Source: Xanthobacter tagetidis | Lineage (GTDB): Bacteria; Pseudomonadota; Alphaproteobacteria; Rhizobiales; Xanthobacteraceae | Length of the DNA stretch: 64,000 nt | Assembly (NCBI RefSeq): GCF_003667445.1 | Contig: NZ_RCTF01000008.1 | Span: forward strand, 124,001 to 188,000 | Reading direction: 5' to 3' | Shown here: positions 1 through 8,995 of the stretch, in pieces | How positions within the stretch are numbered: position 1 is the first letter of the stretch | Layout of the letters: each line of letters opens with the position of its first letter | Notes under the pieces: model-generated | Database searches by the model: none | What the model was told of the DNA's origin: nothing | Seen by the model: only the letters and a program-made list of their open reading frames with translations | Made by a program: the position numbers and the translations under genes

Positions 1-1
1 G

Positions 2-892
2 GTTTCACGCGCCTATTCGCTCACCGGCCCGGCGCGGCTCGACGGCAGGGATCGCTACAGCATCTGCGTGCGCCACCATCAGCTGCGCCCTGTGGAAAGT
101 GCGCCTTCGGATGGGGTGATGTCGGGCCATCTGCACCGGCGCATGAAGCCCGGCGACCGCATCGAATTGCGCGCGCCATCGGGCAGCTTCGTGGTTCCGA
201 GGGCGTCGCCGCAGCCGCTGATCCTTTTGGCGGGCGGGATCGGCATCACGCCCTTCATCGCCCTTCTGGACAGCCTTGCCGATGACGATCCGCTCGACGT
301 CACCCTCTTCTACGCGAACCGAAACGGCAGGACGCACGCCTTCAAGGACCGCATCGCCGCGCACCGCCGACGCCTGCCGAGCCTGAAAGTCGTCAACCAT
401 TACCGGCGCCCGCTGCCCGACGACGTGCCGGGGCGCGACTATGACAGCACGGCGGACATAACGGCCGATCTCATCAGCCCCGCTCTGCTGGCCCGACAGC
501 CGCGCGTCTATATGTGCGGCTCCGAGGCGATGATGGACGCCTTCGCCGGCGGTCTCGGCGAACGGGGCGTGCCGGCGTTCGACATCTTTCAGGAGGTGTT
601 CCGCTCCCCTCCAATCGTCCGCCACGGCGCGAAGAGAACCTATGCCGTCACTTTCGCGGCCAGCCAGCGCAGGCCGGAACTGTGGACCACGGCGGAGGGG
701 ACGCTGCTGGACTTCGGGGAGCGACTCGGCATCGCGCTGCCCAGCGGGTGCCGGGTTGGCCAGTGCGAGAGCTGCGCGGTCAAGATCGTCTCCGGCAAGG
801 TCGCCCATCTGCACGGGCGGGAGCCAGACGATCCGTCGATGTGCCATACCTGCCAGGCCATCCCGCTCGAAGATCTGGTGCTGGAGGCCTGA
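2..892 (+). CDS. Flavin reductase with C-terminal 2Fe-2S ferredoxin domain (5' truncated)
   Basis: This is the reductase component of an oxygenase-type system. It would move electrons from NAD(P)H through a flavin to a plant-type 2Fe-2S cluster. The frame is open at the window edge, so the true start lies upstream; 296 residues are visible. It opens with the flavin-binding R-x-Y-S motif (RAYSL), followed by the nucleotide-binding GGIGITPF segment (near residue 77) and an MCGS motif. The last ~90 residues carry the ferredoxin cysteines as GCRVGQCESC and then CHTC. The domain order flavin-NAD-2Fe-2S is that of phthalate dioxygenase reductase and VanB relatives. The partner oxygenase is not visible, so the substrate cannot be named. 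Confidence 0.85.
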   Translation, partial: VSRAYSLTGPARLDGRDRYSICVRHHQLRPVESAPSDGVMSGHLHRRMKPGDRIELRAPSGSFVVPRASPQPLILLAGGIGITPFIALLDSLADDDPLDVTLFYANRNGRTHAFKDRIAAHRRRLPSLKVVNHYRRPLPDDVPGRDYDSTADITADLISPALLARQPRVYMCGSEAMMDAFAGGLGERGVPAFDIFQEVFRSPPIVRHGAKRTYAVTFAASQRRPELWTTAEGTLLDFGERLGIALPSGCRVGQCESCAVKIVSGKVAHLHGREPDDPSMCHTCQAIPLEDLVLEA

Positions 893-1056
893 GCGCTCCG
901 GCCGGCCGGCGTTCGCGGGGGCCGGTCCGCGACGCGGCCTCCTTCGTCAGGCCACCCCGCCCCTCGCAGCCGCGGCGCAACTTTTGGCGCCAAAGCGGGG
1001 CGAGCGATGAGCCGAAGCGGCCTGTGGCCGAAAGGGCTTCGGGCGCGACATTGTAT

Positions 1057-1141
1057 TGGTGCGGACGGCGGGGGTCGAACCCGCATGCCTTGCGGCGCAA
1101 GATTTTAAGTCTCGTGCGTCTACCGGTTTCGCCACGTCCGC
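1057..1141 (-). tRNA. tRNA-Leu (anticodon TAA)
   Basis: The minus strand folds as a class II tRNA of 85 nt including an encoded CCA. The 7-bp acceptor stem GCGGACG/CGTCCGC is perfect, the anticodon loop reads CTTAAAA (TAA), there is a long variable arm, and the T-loop is GGTTCGACCCC. The discriminator base is A, as expected for leucine. It stands alone between the reductase gene and sufA. Confidence 0.97.
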
Positions 1142-1373
1142 CCCGCTCCAGCGATGCCTGAGACGGGAGCTCGAATCCGATGAACCATACCGGAGCAGCG
1201 CCTGGGATCAATGCGGAACAGTAATAAATTACCGTGCGCCGCAACCAGGACGTGACGCATCGCATTGCGCTGCAATACGTTGCCCACGCCCGCTGTGGCG
1301 CGGGAGGGCGCGGGGCGCGCGTAGCCAGGGGCCGAAGCGGTATCGGAAGACGGCAATGAGGATGAGCCGAAGC

Positions 1374-1781
1374 TCAGATTGTCGCGCCCTCGCCGTCGCG
1401 CATGGCTGCCGGCGTGATGGCGACGGATTCCCCGCAGCCGCAGGCGGAGGTCTGGTTCGGATTGTTGAACACGAACTGGGCGGACATCTTGTCCGCCTTG
1501 AAGTCCATTTCCGTGCCGAGCAGGAACAGCACCGCCTTCGGATCGACAATGACCTTCACGCCCTTGTCCTCCACCACCTCGTCGCCCGGCGCGATCTCGG
1601 CGGCATAGTCCATGGTGTAGGACATGCCTGCGCAGCCGCCGTTCTTCACGCCGACCCGGACGGCGGCGATGGGCTCGCGTGCGCGGGACATGATCTGGCG
1701 GATGCGCTCGGCCGCGGCGTCGGTGATGCACATCACCGGGGGGCGGGCTCTCGCCGGCCTGACGCTCGAAACAGCGCTCAT
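1374..1781 (-). CDS. sufA: Fe-S cluster assembly A-type carrier SufA
   Basis: A-type carrier of the HesB/IscA/SufA family, 135 residues. It holds Fe-S clusters and passes them to target proteins in the cytoplasm. The three conserved cysteines are visible: one in KNGGCAGMSY and two in the C-terminal ACGCGES motif. The start at 1781 is chosen because GGAGG lies 9 nt upstream; the longer open frame has no such site. In many rhizobia sufA closes the suf operon. Here it sits about 5.4 kb beyond sufT, separated by four genes, so it must have its own promoter. ErpA is the alternative family member, but the NGGCAGM-YTM-Y region is more like SufA. Confidence 0.88.
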   Translation of the reverse strand: MSAVSSVRPARARPPVMCITDAAAERIRQIMSRAREPIAAVRVGVKNGGCAGMSYTMDYAAEIAPGDEVVEDKGVKVIVDPKAVLFLLGTEMDFKADKMSAQFVFNNPNQTSACGCGESVAITPAAMRDGEGATI

Positions 1782-2055
1782 ATCTGAAAGCCTCCGACGG
1801 TTCCGGCCGACGCCGTATGATCCTATCATCCCTTAGATGGATGACGACACGCCCTTCCACAAGGCGTTCCATGTGGCCACTGCGACGCTGTGCCATGCCG
1901 AACCGCCGCGGCGACCGGACGATATGGCCATCATTCGTTTACCACCGCCGGCATCATGATGTTACGAACATACTGATTCGAAAGGAAGACTGCGCAACAG
2001 CCCACTGCCTCGCCTGCTGATCTCCTGCCAACGCCGCCCACCGAGGGATGCGCCC

Positions 2056-5000
2056 GTGACCCCCCAGGCCTTCATCATCCGCGCCACGCTCGCTTATGCG
2101 ACGGGTGCGCTCGCCTGGGTCTATCTTTCCGACTGGCTGATCGCGCATCTGGGCGGCCCGAGCGAACTCGCGGCCTTCTCCACCTTCAAGGGCATCGGCT
2201 TCGTCGCCATCACCGCGGCGCTCTTCGCCATGGCCTTGGCGCGCGTCGCAGCGCTGGCGCGGGCCGAGCGGGCGCATGTCCGGCCGATCGGCATTCTGCC
2301 CACCGCGGGGATCATCCTCGCCGTGGTCGTGCCCACGCTGGTCATCGGCGCGCTGGTGTTCAACTCCGCATCGCAGGCCCTGATCCGCGAGCGCGAGTCG
2401 GACCTCAAGGCCACCATGGACCTGCAGATCGAGGCTCTGACCCGGCACCGGCGGGACAGCCTCGCTTCAGCGCGCACCCTCGCGGGCAGCGCCTTCATCC
2501 GCGACATCGTCGGCGAACTTCTCGCACCACAGGACGCGAGCCAAGACGCGCACCTGCGCTCGGCCCTCGGCGATTCCGCCCATGCCCTCGGCTTCAGCGC
2601 CGTCGAGCTGTGGACCGGGGCCGGGGTCCGCCTGCTGCGCGTGGGGGACGACTGGCCGCCGCGCAATGCGGTGCGCGCACTGATAACCACGGAGCAGGCC
2701 GCGGGGATGGTCAAGGTCGTCGTGCGCGACCGGGACCGCGACCGCTACGGCTATATCGTGGCGGTCGATCCCGCCGGGGCGGATGCCGGCGCGGCGCCCG
2801 CCTTCCTCTATTTGGAGATGAACCCGGCCAATTTCCTCTACCCCTATCTGGCGCGCCCGGTGATGATCGGCAGCGCGACCCAATCCTTCCTTGTGCGCAA
2901 GGAGGCAGACGGCATCTGGCACTACGGCTCGCCGGTCGCGGGCGCCACCGAACCCGTCATGACGCGGCCGCTGCCACCCGACCTCGCCGCCCTCGCGGAG
3001 GCCGCAGACCGCGCGCCCCGGATGGCGGTGGCGACCGGCGCGTCCGGCCAGGACGTGCTGGCGGTGGCCCGGACGATCCCCCTCTGGCACAGCGTCTTCA
3101 TCACCACGATGAAGTACCGGGAGGTCCTCAGCGGCGCGCGCGGACTGATGCTGTTCGCCGGCCTGACCACGGCCGCCGTCATGGTGGTGGCGATGGCCAT
3201 CGGCCTGCTGTTCGCGGAGCGCCAGAAGCTCAAGGCCGCGCTGCGCGAGGTGGATCAGGCGCACGCGCTCGCCGCGGCGGAAGAGCGCTTCCGCGCCACC
3301 TTCGAGCAGGCTGCGGTGGGCATCGTCCATTTCGGGCTCGACGGCCGCATCACGCGCGTGAACCTCACCTTCTGCACGCTGGTGGGCTACGGCCGCGAGG
3401 ACCTGCTCGGCCAGCACTATTCCATCCTGACCTATCCCGAGGACCAGGCGAAAGACGAAGCGGACATTGCGGATCTGCGCGCGGGCCTGAGCGTGGACAT
3501 CAAGGACCAGGAAAAGCGCATCCGCCGCAAGGAAGGGTCCGACATCTGGCTCGACGTCACCGTCTCCCTCGCCCGCACCGACGACGGCGCGCCGAGCTAC
3601 ATCATCGCGGTGTGCCTGGACGCCACGGAGCGCCGCGCCGCCTTGCGCGCCCTCAAGGAGAGCGAGGAGCGCTTCGAGCTCGCCGTCCGCGCCACCGAGC
3701 AGGGCGTCTGGGACATCGACCTCGTCACCGGCCGGAGCTACGTGTCGCCGCGCTGGCGCGACATGCTCGGGCTCGCGGCGGACGTGCCGGTGGACCTTGA
3801 GGCCATCTGGCGGGAGCGGACCCACCCGGCCGAAGCAAGCCGCGTGCAGGCTCTCTGGGAGGGCGCGCGGGCCGGCAGCGGCGACGCCTTCGACATCGAG
3901 TGCCGCCTACGCCACGAGGACGGCTCCTATCACGACTTCATCTCCCAGGGCTTCGCCATCCGTGGGCCCTCCGGGCAGGCCGTCCGCATCGTCGGCCTCA
4001 CCGAGGACATCACCGAGCGGCGCCAGACGGAGCGCCGCATCCGGCTTGCCGGCGCCGTGTTCTCGGGCACCGACGAGGGCATCGTCGTCACCGACGAGGC
4101 GGGCTTCATCTCCGCCATCAATCCCGCCTTCACCGCCATCACCGGCTATGAGGAGGCGGAGGTGCTCGGCAAGAGCATGCGCCTGCTCCATTCGGGCCGC
4201 CATGATCGCGCCTTCTTCCACCAGATGTGGGAGGAGCTGCGCGCCTCCGGCTCCTGGCGCGGCGAAATCTGGAATCGCCGCAAGGACGGGGAGGTGTACC
4301 TCCAGCACCTCATCATCAGCACCGTGCCGAGCGTCAACGGCGACGCGCCCCGCTATGTGGGCGTGTTCCACGACATCACCCAGGCGCGGCGCTCGCAGTC
4401 GGAGCTGGACCGGCTGACCCACTATGACGTCCTCACCAACCTGCCGAACCGCTCGCTGCTCTTCTCCCTCATCGATCACGCGGTGAGCCGCGCGAAGGCG
4501 CGCTGCGCCGTCCTGTTCGTGGACCTCGACCACTTCAAGACCGTCAACGAGAGCCTCGGCCTGATCGCCGGCGATACGATGCTGCAGGCGGTCGGGCAGC
4601 GCCTGCGCTCGCGGCTCTCCGCGGACGCCACCATCGGGCGCTTCGGCGGCGACGAATTCGTGGTCCTGCTCGAGGCCATCAACGGCGCGGACGATGCCGC
4701 CGCCGAGGCGCTGCGCATCATCGAGGCGTTCGCCGATCCGTTCGCGGAGCCGGGCGGCGAGGAAATCTATCTCGGCGCCAGCGTCGGCATCAGCCTCTAT
4801 CCGGACGACGACCCGAGCGGGCGGCTGCTGCTCCAGCACGCCGGCTCCGCGCTGTTCCAGGCCAAGGCCAACGGCCGCGGCGTCTACAGCTTCTATACCG
4901 GCGCCATGACGGCGGCGGCGAAGGCCAGGGTGGGACTGGAGGCGGAGCTGCGCCGCGCCTTGGCGCGCGAGGAGCTGACGGTCTTCTTCCAGCCCATCGT

Positions 5001-5712
5001 CGCGCTCACCACCGGCCGCCTGATCGGTGCCGAGGCCCTGGTGCGCTGGATGAGCCCGCGCGGCCTCATCACGCCCGACCAGTTCATCCCGCTCGCCGAG
5101 GAGACGGGGCTCATCGTCCCGCTCGGCGAGTATGTCGCCCAGCGCGCCTGCCGCCAACTGGTGCAATGGGACGCCGAGGGGGTCACCTGCGGCATGATCT
5201 CGGTCAATCTCTCGCCGCGCCAGTTCAGCCAGGCGGACCTCTGCGCGCGCTATGCGCAGATCCTCAAGGACAGCGGACTTTCGCCGGAACGCCTGGAGGT
5301 GGAGATCACCGAGAGCCTCCTCATCAGCGAAGGAGTCGCGGCGCGGAGCAAGCTCAACGAGCTTTCCGCCATGGGCGTGAAGGTGGCGGTGGACGATTTC
5401 GGCACGGGCTATTCCTCGCTCTCCTACCTGAAACGGTTCCCGATCGGAAAGCTGAAGATCGACAAGAGCTTCGTGCGCGACCTGCCGGGCTCGGCGGTGG
5501 ACGGGGAGATCGTGCGGGCCGTCATCGCCATCGGCCGTGCGCTCAACCTCGCCATCCTCGCCGAGGGCGTCGAGACCGAGGCGCAGCGCGATTTCCTCAA
5601 GGAAAATGGCTGCGCATTCGGCCAGGGCTTCCTCTGGAGCCGCCCGGTGCCGGCGGACGACTTCGCCGCGCTGGTGCGCGCCTGGCCGCGCGGGGACGAA
5701 GCCGCACACTGA
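2056..5712 (+). CDS. Membrane PAS-GGDEF-EAL cyclic-di-GMP signalling protein
   Basis: A 1218-residue sensor that probably makes and/or degrades c-di-GMP at the inner membrane. The N-terminal ~105 residues hold about three hydrophobic segments. A presumed periplasmic sensing region follows to a further membrane segment near residues 365-390. Then come PAS domains at about 408-525, 535-655 and 661-780, a GGDEF domain from about 783 and an EAL domain from about 961. Both active motifs are intact (RFGGDEF near 862, EALVRW near 991). I see no RxxD inhibitory site ahead of GGDEF. The start is GTG. It diverges from sufA, and nothing nearby names the signal. Confidence 0.93.
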   Translation: MTPQAFIIRATLAYATGALAWVYLSDWLIAHLGGPSELAAFSTFKGIGFVAITAALFAMALARVAALARAERAHVRPIGILPTAGIILAVVVPTLVIGALVFNSASQALIRERESDLKATMDLQIEALTRHRRDSLASARTLAGSAFIRDIVGELLAPQDASQDAHLRSALGDSAHALGFSAVELWTGAGVRLLRVGDDWPPRNAVRALITTEQAAGMVKVVVRDRDRDRYGYIVAVDPAGADAGAAPAFLYLEMNPANFLYPYLARPVMIGSATQSFLVRKEADGIWHYGSPVAGATEPVMTRPLPPDLAALAEAADRAPRMAVATGASGQDVLAVARTIPLWHSVFITTMKYREVLSGARGLMLFAGLTTAAVMVVAMAIGLLFAERQKLKAALREVDQAHALAAAEERFRATFEQAAVGIVHFGLDGRITRVNLTFCTLVGYGREDLLGQHYSILTYPEDQAKDEADIADLRAGLSVDIKDQEKRIRRKEGSDIWLDVTVSLARTDDGAPSYIIAVCLDATERRAALRALKESEERFELAVRATEQGVWDIDLVTGRSYVSPRWRDMLGLAADVPVDLEAIWRERTHPAEASRVQALWEGARAGSGDAFDIECRLRHEDGSYHDFISQGFAIRGPSGQAVRIVGLTEDITERRQTERRIRLAGAVFSGTDEGIVVTDEAGFISAINPAFTAITGYEEAEVLGKSMRLLHSGRHDRAFFHQMWEELRASGSWRGEIWNRRKDGEVYLQHLIISTVPSVNGDAPRYVGVFHDITQARRSQSELDRLTHYDVLTNLPNRSLLFSLIDHAVSRAKARCAVLFVDLDHFKTVNESLGLIAGDTMLQAVGQRLRSRLSADATIGRFGGDEFVVLLEAINGADDAAAEALRIIEAFADPFAEPGGEEIYLGASVGISLYPDDDPSGRLLLQHAGSALFQAKANGRGVYSFYTGAMTAAAKARVGLEAELRRALAREELTVFFQPIVALTTGRLIGAEALVRWMSPRGLITPDQFIPLAEETGLIVPLGEYVAQRACRQLVQWDAEGVTCGMISVNLSPRQFSQADLCARYAQILKDSGLSPERLEVEITESLLISEGVAARSKLNELSAMGVKVAVDDFGTGYSSLSYLKRFPIGKLKIDKSFVRDLPGSAVDGEIVRAVIAIGRALNLAILAEGVETEAQRDFLKENGCAFGQGFLWSRPVPADDFAALVRAWPRGDEAAH

Positions 5713-5808
5713 CGCGGCCCGGCCGGGCGAAGGCCGCGCCGCATGCAACCGGAGCCCGCCCTGCGGCGTTCAAGCTGGAACGCAAGCACACGGGCGGAGC
5801 CGAGGATC

Positions 5809-6756
5809 ATGCCGCAACGACGGAAGAACGACCTCGGCCTGGCCGAGGAGAGCGCGGACGTGCTGTCGCCCGACGAGAAGCTGGCGGTGGAGGAGCACGC
5901 TCCGCTCCGCCCGCTCGCGGTCCACGAGGTGATCCGTCGCGAGGGCGTCGAGGAGCTGTCGCGCCCCATGTCGAGCCTGTGGTGGTCCGGCCTCACCGCC
6001 GGGCTCTCCATCGGCTTCTCGGTGGTGGCGCAGGGCACGCTCTACGCCTTCCTGCCCGATGAGGAGTGGCGGCCGCTCGCCGCGAGCCCCGGCTATGCGG
6101 TGGGGTTCCTGATCGTGATCCTCGGGCGCTACCAGCTTTTCACCGAGATCACGCTGACCGCCGTTCTGCCGGTGCTGGCGGAGCCGTCGCGGCAGGCGCT
6201 GGCGGCGCTCGGCCGGCTGTGGGCGACGGTGCTCCTCGCCAATCTCGCCGGCACCTTCCTGTTCGCCGGCGCGCTCGCCACCCACGCGGTGCTGCCCGAG
6301 GCCCAGACCCGCGGCATCGCGGAAGTGGCGCAGCACATCGCGACATTCCCGGCCGGGGCTGCCTTCGTGCGCGGCATCGTCGCCGGCTGGCTGGTGGCGA
6401 CCGTGGTGTGGCTGCTGCCCTCGGCCGAATCCGCCCGCATCTGGATCATCGCCCTGCTCACGGCGATGATGCCGGCGCTCGACCTCTCGCATGTGATCTC
6501 GGGATCGGTGGAGGTGTTCTACCTGCAACTGCGCGGCGAGCTGGGCATCATCGACGGCGTGGTGCGGCTGCTCCTGCCGCTGCTCGCGGGCAATGTCATC
6601 GGCGGCGCCGCCTTGTTCGCGCTGCTCGCCCACGGCCAGGTCCATGACGAGATGGAGCCCGATGCGCCGCCGCGCGGGCAGGCCGCATCACCCGAGGCCG
6701 CACCGCCGCCCGCGCGCCCGGCTCGGCGTCCGGCGAAGCGGCGCGCCGCTCAGTAG
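5809..6756 (+). CDS. Formate/nitrite transporter (FNT) family channel
   Basis: Inner-membrane channel of the FNT family, 315 residues from this start. A hydrophilic N-terminus of ~50 residues is followed by about six hydrophobic helices between residues 55 and 285, with family-like segments such as GFSVVAQG and GRYQLFTE. A proline- and arginine-rich tail ends the protein. The N-terminal extension and these motifs resemble the YfdC branch rather than FocA, so formate or nitrite as substrate is not assured. An ATG at 5743 would add 22 residues and cannot be excluded. The last 7 bases overlap the end of the convergent VOC gene. Confidence 0.82.
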   Translation: MPQRRKNDLGLAEESADVLSPDEKLAVEEHAPLRPLAVHEVIRREGVEELSRPMSSLWWSGLTAGLSIGFSVVAQGTLYAFLPDEEWRPLAASPGYAVGFLIVILGRYQLFTEITLTAVLPVLAEPSRQALAALGRLWATVLLANLAGTFLFAGALATHAVLPEAQTRGIAEVAQHIATFPAGAAFVRGIVAGWLVATVVWLLPSAESARIWIIALLTAMMPALDLSHVISGSVEVFYLQLRGELGIIDGVVRLLLPLLAGNVIGGAALFALLAHGQVHDEMEPDAPPRGQAASPEAAPPPARPARRPAKRRAAQ

Positions 6757-7184
6757 TTGGCCCAGAGGCCGGGGCTCGCGATCTCGGCGAGGTTGCCATC
6801 GGGGTCGCGGAAATAGAGGCTGGTGCCGCCTTTCGGCCAGCGGGCCTCGCTTTCGACGGCGACATTGTGAGCGGCAAGGTGCGCGCGCCAGCGCGGGATG
6901 TCCGCCTCCGCCGCAGCGAAGGCGAAGTGCAGCCGCCCCGCCCCGTCATGGGGCGGAATGCTGCCGAACGGCATGGTGACGGTCTGAAGCGTGCTGCCGC
7001 GCTTGAACAGCAGCAGCACGGTGCCACCCAGCGGATAGGCGATGAAGCGCTCGTCCGAAAGCATGGGCCTGAGGCCCATCACCCCTTCGTAGAAGGCGGC
7101 GGCGCGGGCGAGGTCGTCCACATAGAGGCCGGTTTCCAGCACGCCGCCGAGCGGCGGCGCGGCATCCGGTGCCGTCCCGCTCAC
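6750..7184 (-). CDS. VOC (glyoxalase/bleomycin resistance) family protein
   Basis: Small single-domain protein of 144 residues with the betaalphabetabetabeta pattern of the vicinal-oxygen-chelate fold. It opens with ETGLYVDDLARAAAFYEGVMG and ends with the typical YFRDPDGNLAEI motif, whose glutamate is a metal ligand in this family. The reaction is not predictable because the family includes glyoxalase I, dioxygenases and resistance proteins. It lies 7 bp past the end of sufT on the same strand and may be read through from the suf operon. Confidence 0.85.
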   Translation of the reverse strand: MSGTAPDAAPPLGGVLETGLYVDDLARAAAFYEGVMGLRPMLSDERFIAYPLGGTVLLLFKRGSTLQTVTMPFGSIPPHDGAGRLHFAFAAAEADIPRWRAHLAAHNVAVESEARWPKGGTSLYFRDPDGNLAEIASPGLWANY

Positions 7185-7191
7185 CGGCCGC

Positions 7192-7563
7192 TCACCACAG
7201 ATTGAGGGTGGCGCGCGCCTCTTCCGACATGCGGCCCTGGTCCCACGGGGGATCGAAGGTGATGTCCACCTTCACGTCGGCGATGCCGGGAACGGCGGCC
7301 ACCGCGCTCTCCACCATGCCGGGAAGCTCGGCGGCGGCGGGGCAGTTGGGGGTGGTCAGCGTCATCTCGACCGCGACGGTGCGGTCGTCGGCGATGTCCA
7401 CCTTGTAGATCAGGCCGAGCTCGTAGATGTCCACCGGGATCTCGGGATCGTAGACGCTCTTCAGCGCGCCGACGATCTCGTCGGTCAGGCGGGTGAGCTC
7501 CGCGTCCGGGATGGCGGAGGAGATCTTCGGCAAATGCGCCGTATCGGTCGCGTTATCGGTCAT
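7192..7563 (-). CDS. sufT: SUF system Fe-S assembly protein SufT (DUF59/MIP18 family)
   Basis: Accessory Fe-S maturation factor of 123 residues with one DUF59/MIP18 domain. It shows the characteristic VYDPEIPVDIYELGL segment and the TTPNCPAA motif with its cysteine. SufT-type proteins help deliver clusters to clients. Its ATG overlaps the TGA of sufS by 4 bases (ATGA), which indicates translational coupling and fixes the start. It is the last gene of the suf operon here. Confidence 0.9.
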   Translation of the reverse strand: MTDNATDTAHLPKISSAIPDAELTRLTDEIVGALKSVYDPEIPVDIYELGLIYKVDIADDRTVAVEMTLTTPNCPAAAELPGMVESAVAAVPGIADVKVDITFDPPWDQGRMSEEARATLNLW

Positions 7564-8813
7564 GCAAATAAATCCTGCGCCTTGACGAGGGCGTCGGCAA
7601 GCCGGTCCACCTCGGCGCGCGTGTTGTAGAGCGCGAACGAGGCGCGGCAGGTGGCCGTTGCTCCATATCGTGCCAAAAGCGGCTGGGCGCAATGGGTTCC
7701 CGCGCGAACCGCGACGCCCCAGCGGTCCAGGACCGTGGCGACATCGTGCGGATGCGCGCCCTTCATCTCGAACGAGACGATGGCGCCCTTGCCCGGCGCG
7801 CGCCCGACGATGCGCAGGGAATTGAGCGCTCCCAGGCGTTCCTGGGCATAGGCCAGCAGGTCATGCTCGTAGGCGGCGATGGCCTCGCGGCCGACGGAGG
7901 CGACATAGTCCATCGCCGCGCCGAGGCCGATGGCCTGCACGATTGGAGGCGTTCCAGCCTCGAACCGGTGCGGCGGAACGCCGTAGGTGACGCCTTCCTC
8001 CGTCACCTCGCGGATCATCTCCCCGCCCCCCTCATAAGGCGGCATCTCGGCGAGCAGGTGGTGCTTGCCGTAGAGCAGGCCGATGCCGGTGGGACCGTAG
8101 AGCTTGTGGCCGGTGACGGCGTAGAAGTCGACGTCGAGGTCGCGCACGTCCACCGGCATGTGCACCACCGCCTGGCAGCCGTCCACCAGCACCTTGGCAC
8201 CCACGGCGTGGGCGGCCGCGACGATCTCCTTCACCGGCGTCACCGTGCCGAGCACGTTGGACATGTGGGTGATGGCGACGATCTTGGTGCGCTCCGTGAG
8301 CAGCGCCTTGAAGGCGTCGAGGTCGAAGCTGTCGTCCTCCTTCAGCGGCGCCCACTTGATGACCGCCCCCTTGCGCTCGCGCAGGAAATGCCAGGGCACG
8401 ATGTTGGAATGGTGCTCCATGATGGAGAGCACGATCTCGTCGCCCGCCTCGATCGACTGGCCGAGCGAATTGGCGACGAGGTTGATCGAGCCGGTGCCCG
8501 AGCGGGTGAAGATGATCTCGTCCACCGAGCCGGCGTTCAGGAAGGCGCGGGCGGTCTCGCGGGCGTGCTCGAACGCCTCGGTGGCGGCGTTGGCGAGATA
8601 GTGCAGGCCGCGGTGGACGTTGGAATATTCGCTTTCATAGGCGCGCGTCATGCGCTCCAGCACCTGGCGCGGCTTCTGCGCCGAGGCGGCGTTGTCGAGA
8701 TAGGAGAGCGGGTGGCCGTTCACGGTCATGGCGAGGGCGGGAAAATCCGCGCGCACCGCCGCGACGTCGAAGCCGCCGGCGGCGGGAGGGAAGGCGATGC
8801 GGGTGGCGGTCAT
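7560..8813 (-). CDS. sufS: Cysteine desulfurase SufS (class II)
   Basis: PLP-dependent enzyme of 417 residues that takes sulfur from cysteine for Fe-S assembly. The PLP lysine lies in VTGHKLYGPTG and the persulfide cysteine in RAGTHCAQPL, the short active-site loop of the SufS/CsdA group. The start at 8813 follows GAGGA at normal spacing; an upstream in-frame ATG lacks one. It is the second cysteine desulfurase of the operon, the other being at 12886-14082. Confidence 0.96.
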   Translation of the reverse strand: MTATRIAFPPAAGGFDVAAVRADFPALAMTVNGHPLSYLDNAASAQKPRQVLERMTRAYESEYSNVHRGLHYLANAATEAFEHARETARAFLNAGSVDEIIFTRSGTGSINLVANSLGQSIEAGDEIVLSIMEHHSNIVPWHFLRERKGAVIKWAPLKEDDSFDLDAFKALLTERTKIVAITHMSNVLGTVTPVKEIVAAAHAVGAKVLVDGCQAVVHMPVDVRDLDVDFYAVTGHKLYGPTGIGLLYGKHHLLAEMPPYEGGGEMIREVTEEGVTYGVPPHRFEAGTPPIVQAIGLGAAMDYVASVGREAIAAYEHDLLAYAQERLGALNSLRIVGRAPGKGAIVSFEMKGAHPHDVATVLDRWGVAVRAGTHCAQPLLARYGATATCRASFALYNTRAEVDRLADALVKAQDLFA

Positions 8814-8879
8814 GGGTGTTCCTCGGTCAGCGCTCGTCATCAATGCCCACCCCCCGCTTGGGAGAGTATCCAGAGGGCA

Positions 8880-8990
8880 CACTTCTCACTCCGTCGCCCT
8901 CCGGCCTGCCCGGAGGAACCATGGCCAAGAGGCCCTCCCGGCTGCCGCGGACGCTCCGGCCAAGCCGGAGCATGACGGGCGTCGGGGATG
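8880..8990. repeat. Palindromic intergenic repeat between sufD and sufS
   Basis: Non-coding spacer with inverted pieces such as CCTCCGGCCTGCCCGGAGG and CTCCGGCCAAGCCGGAG, the latter followed by CATGACGG. The pattern matches the units of the tandem array at 15226-16030. It interrupts an otherwise compact operon and probably forms mRNA hairpins there. Confidence 0.7.
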
Positions 8991-8995
8991 AGCGC

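Noticed and set aside
3907..5748. 613-codon minus-strand frame opposite the GGDEF-EAL region
   Set aside because: Antisense shadow of a strongly conserved domain pair.
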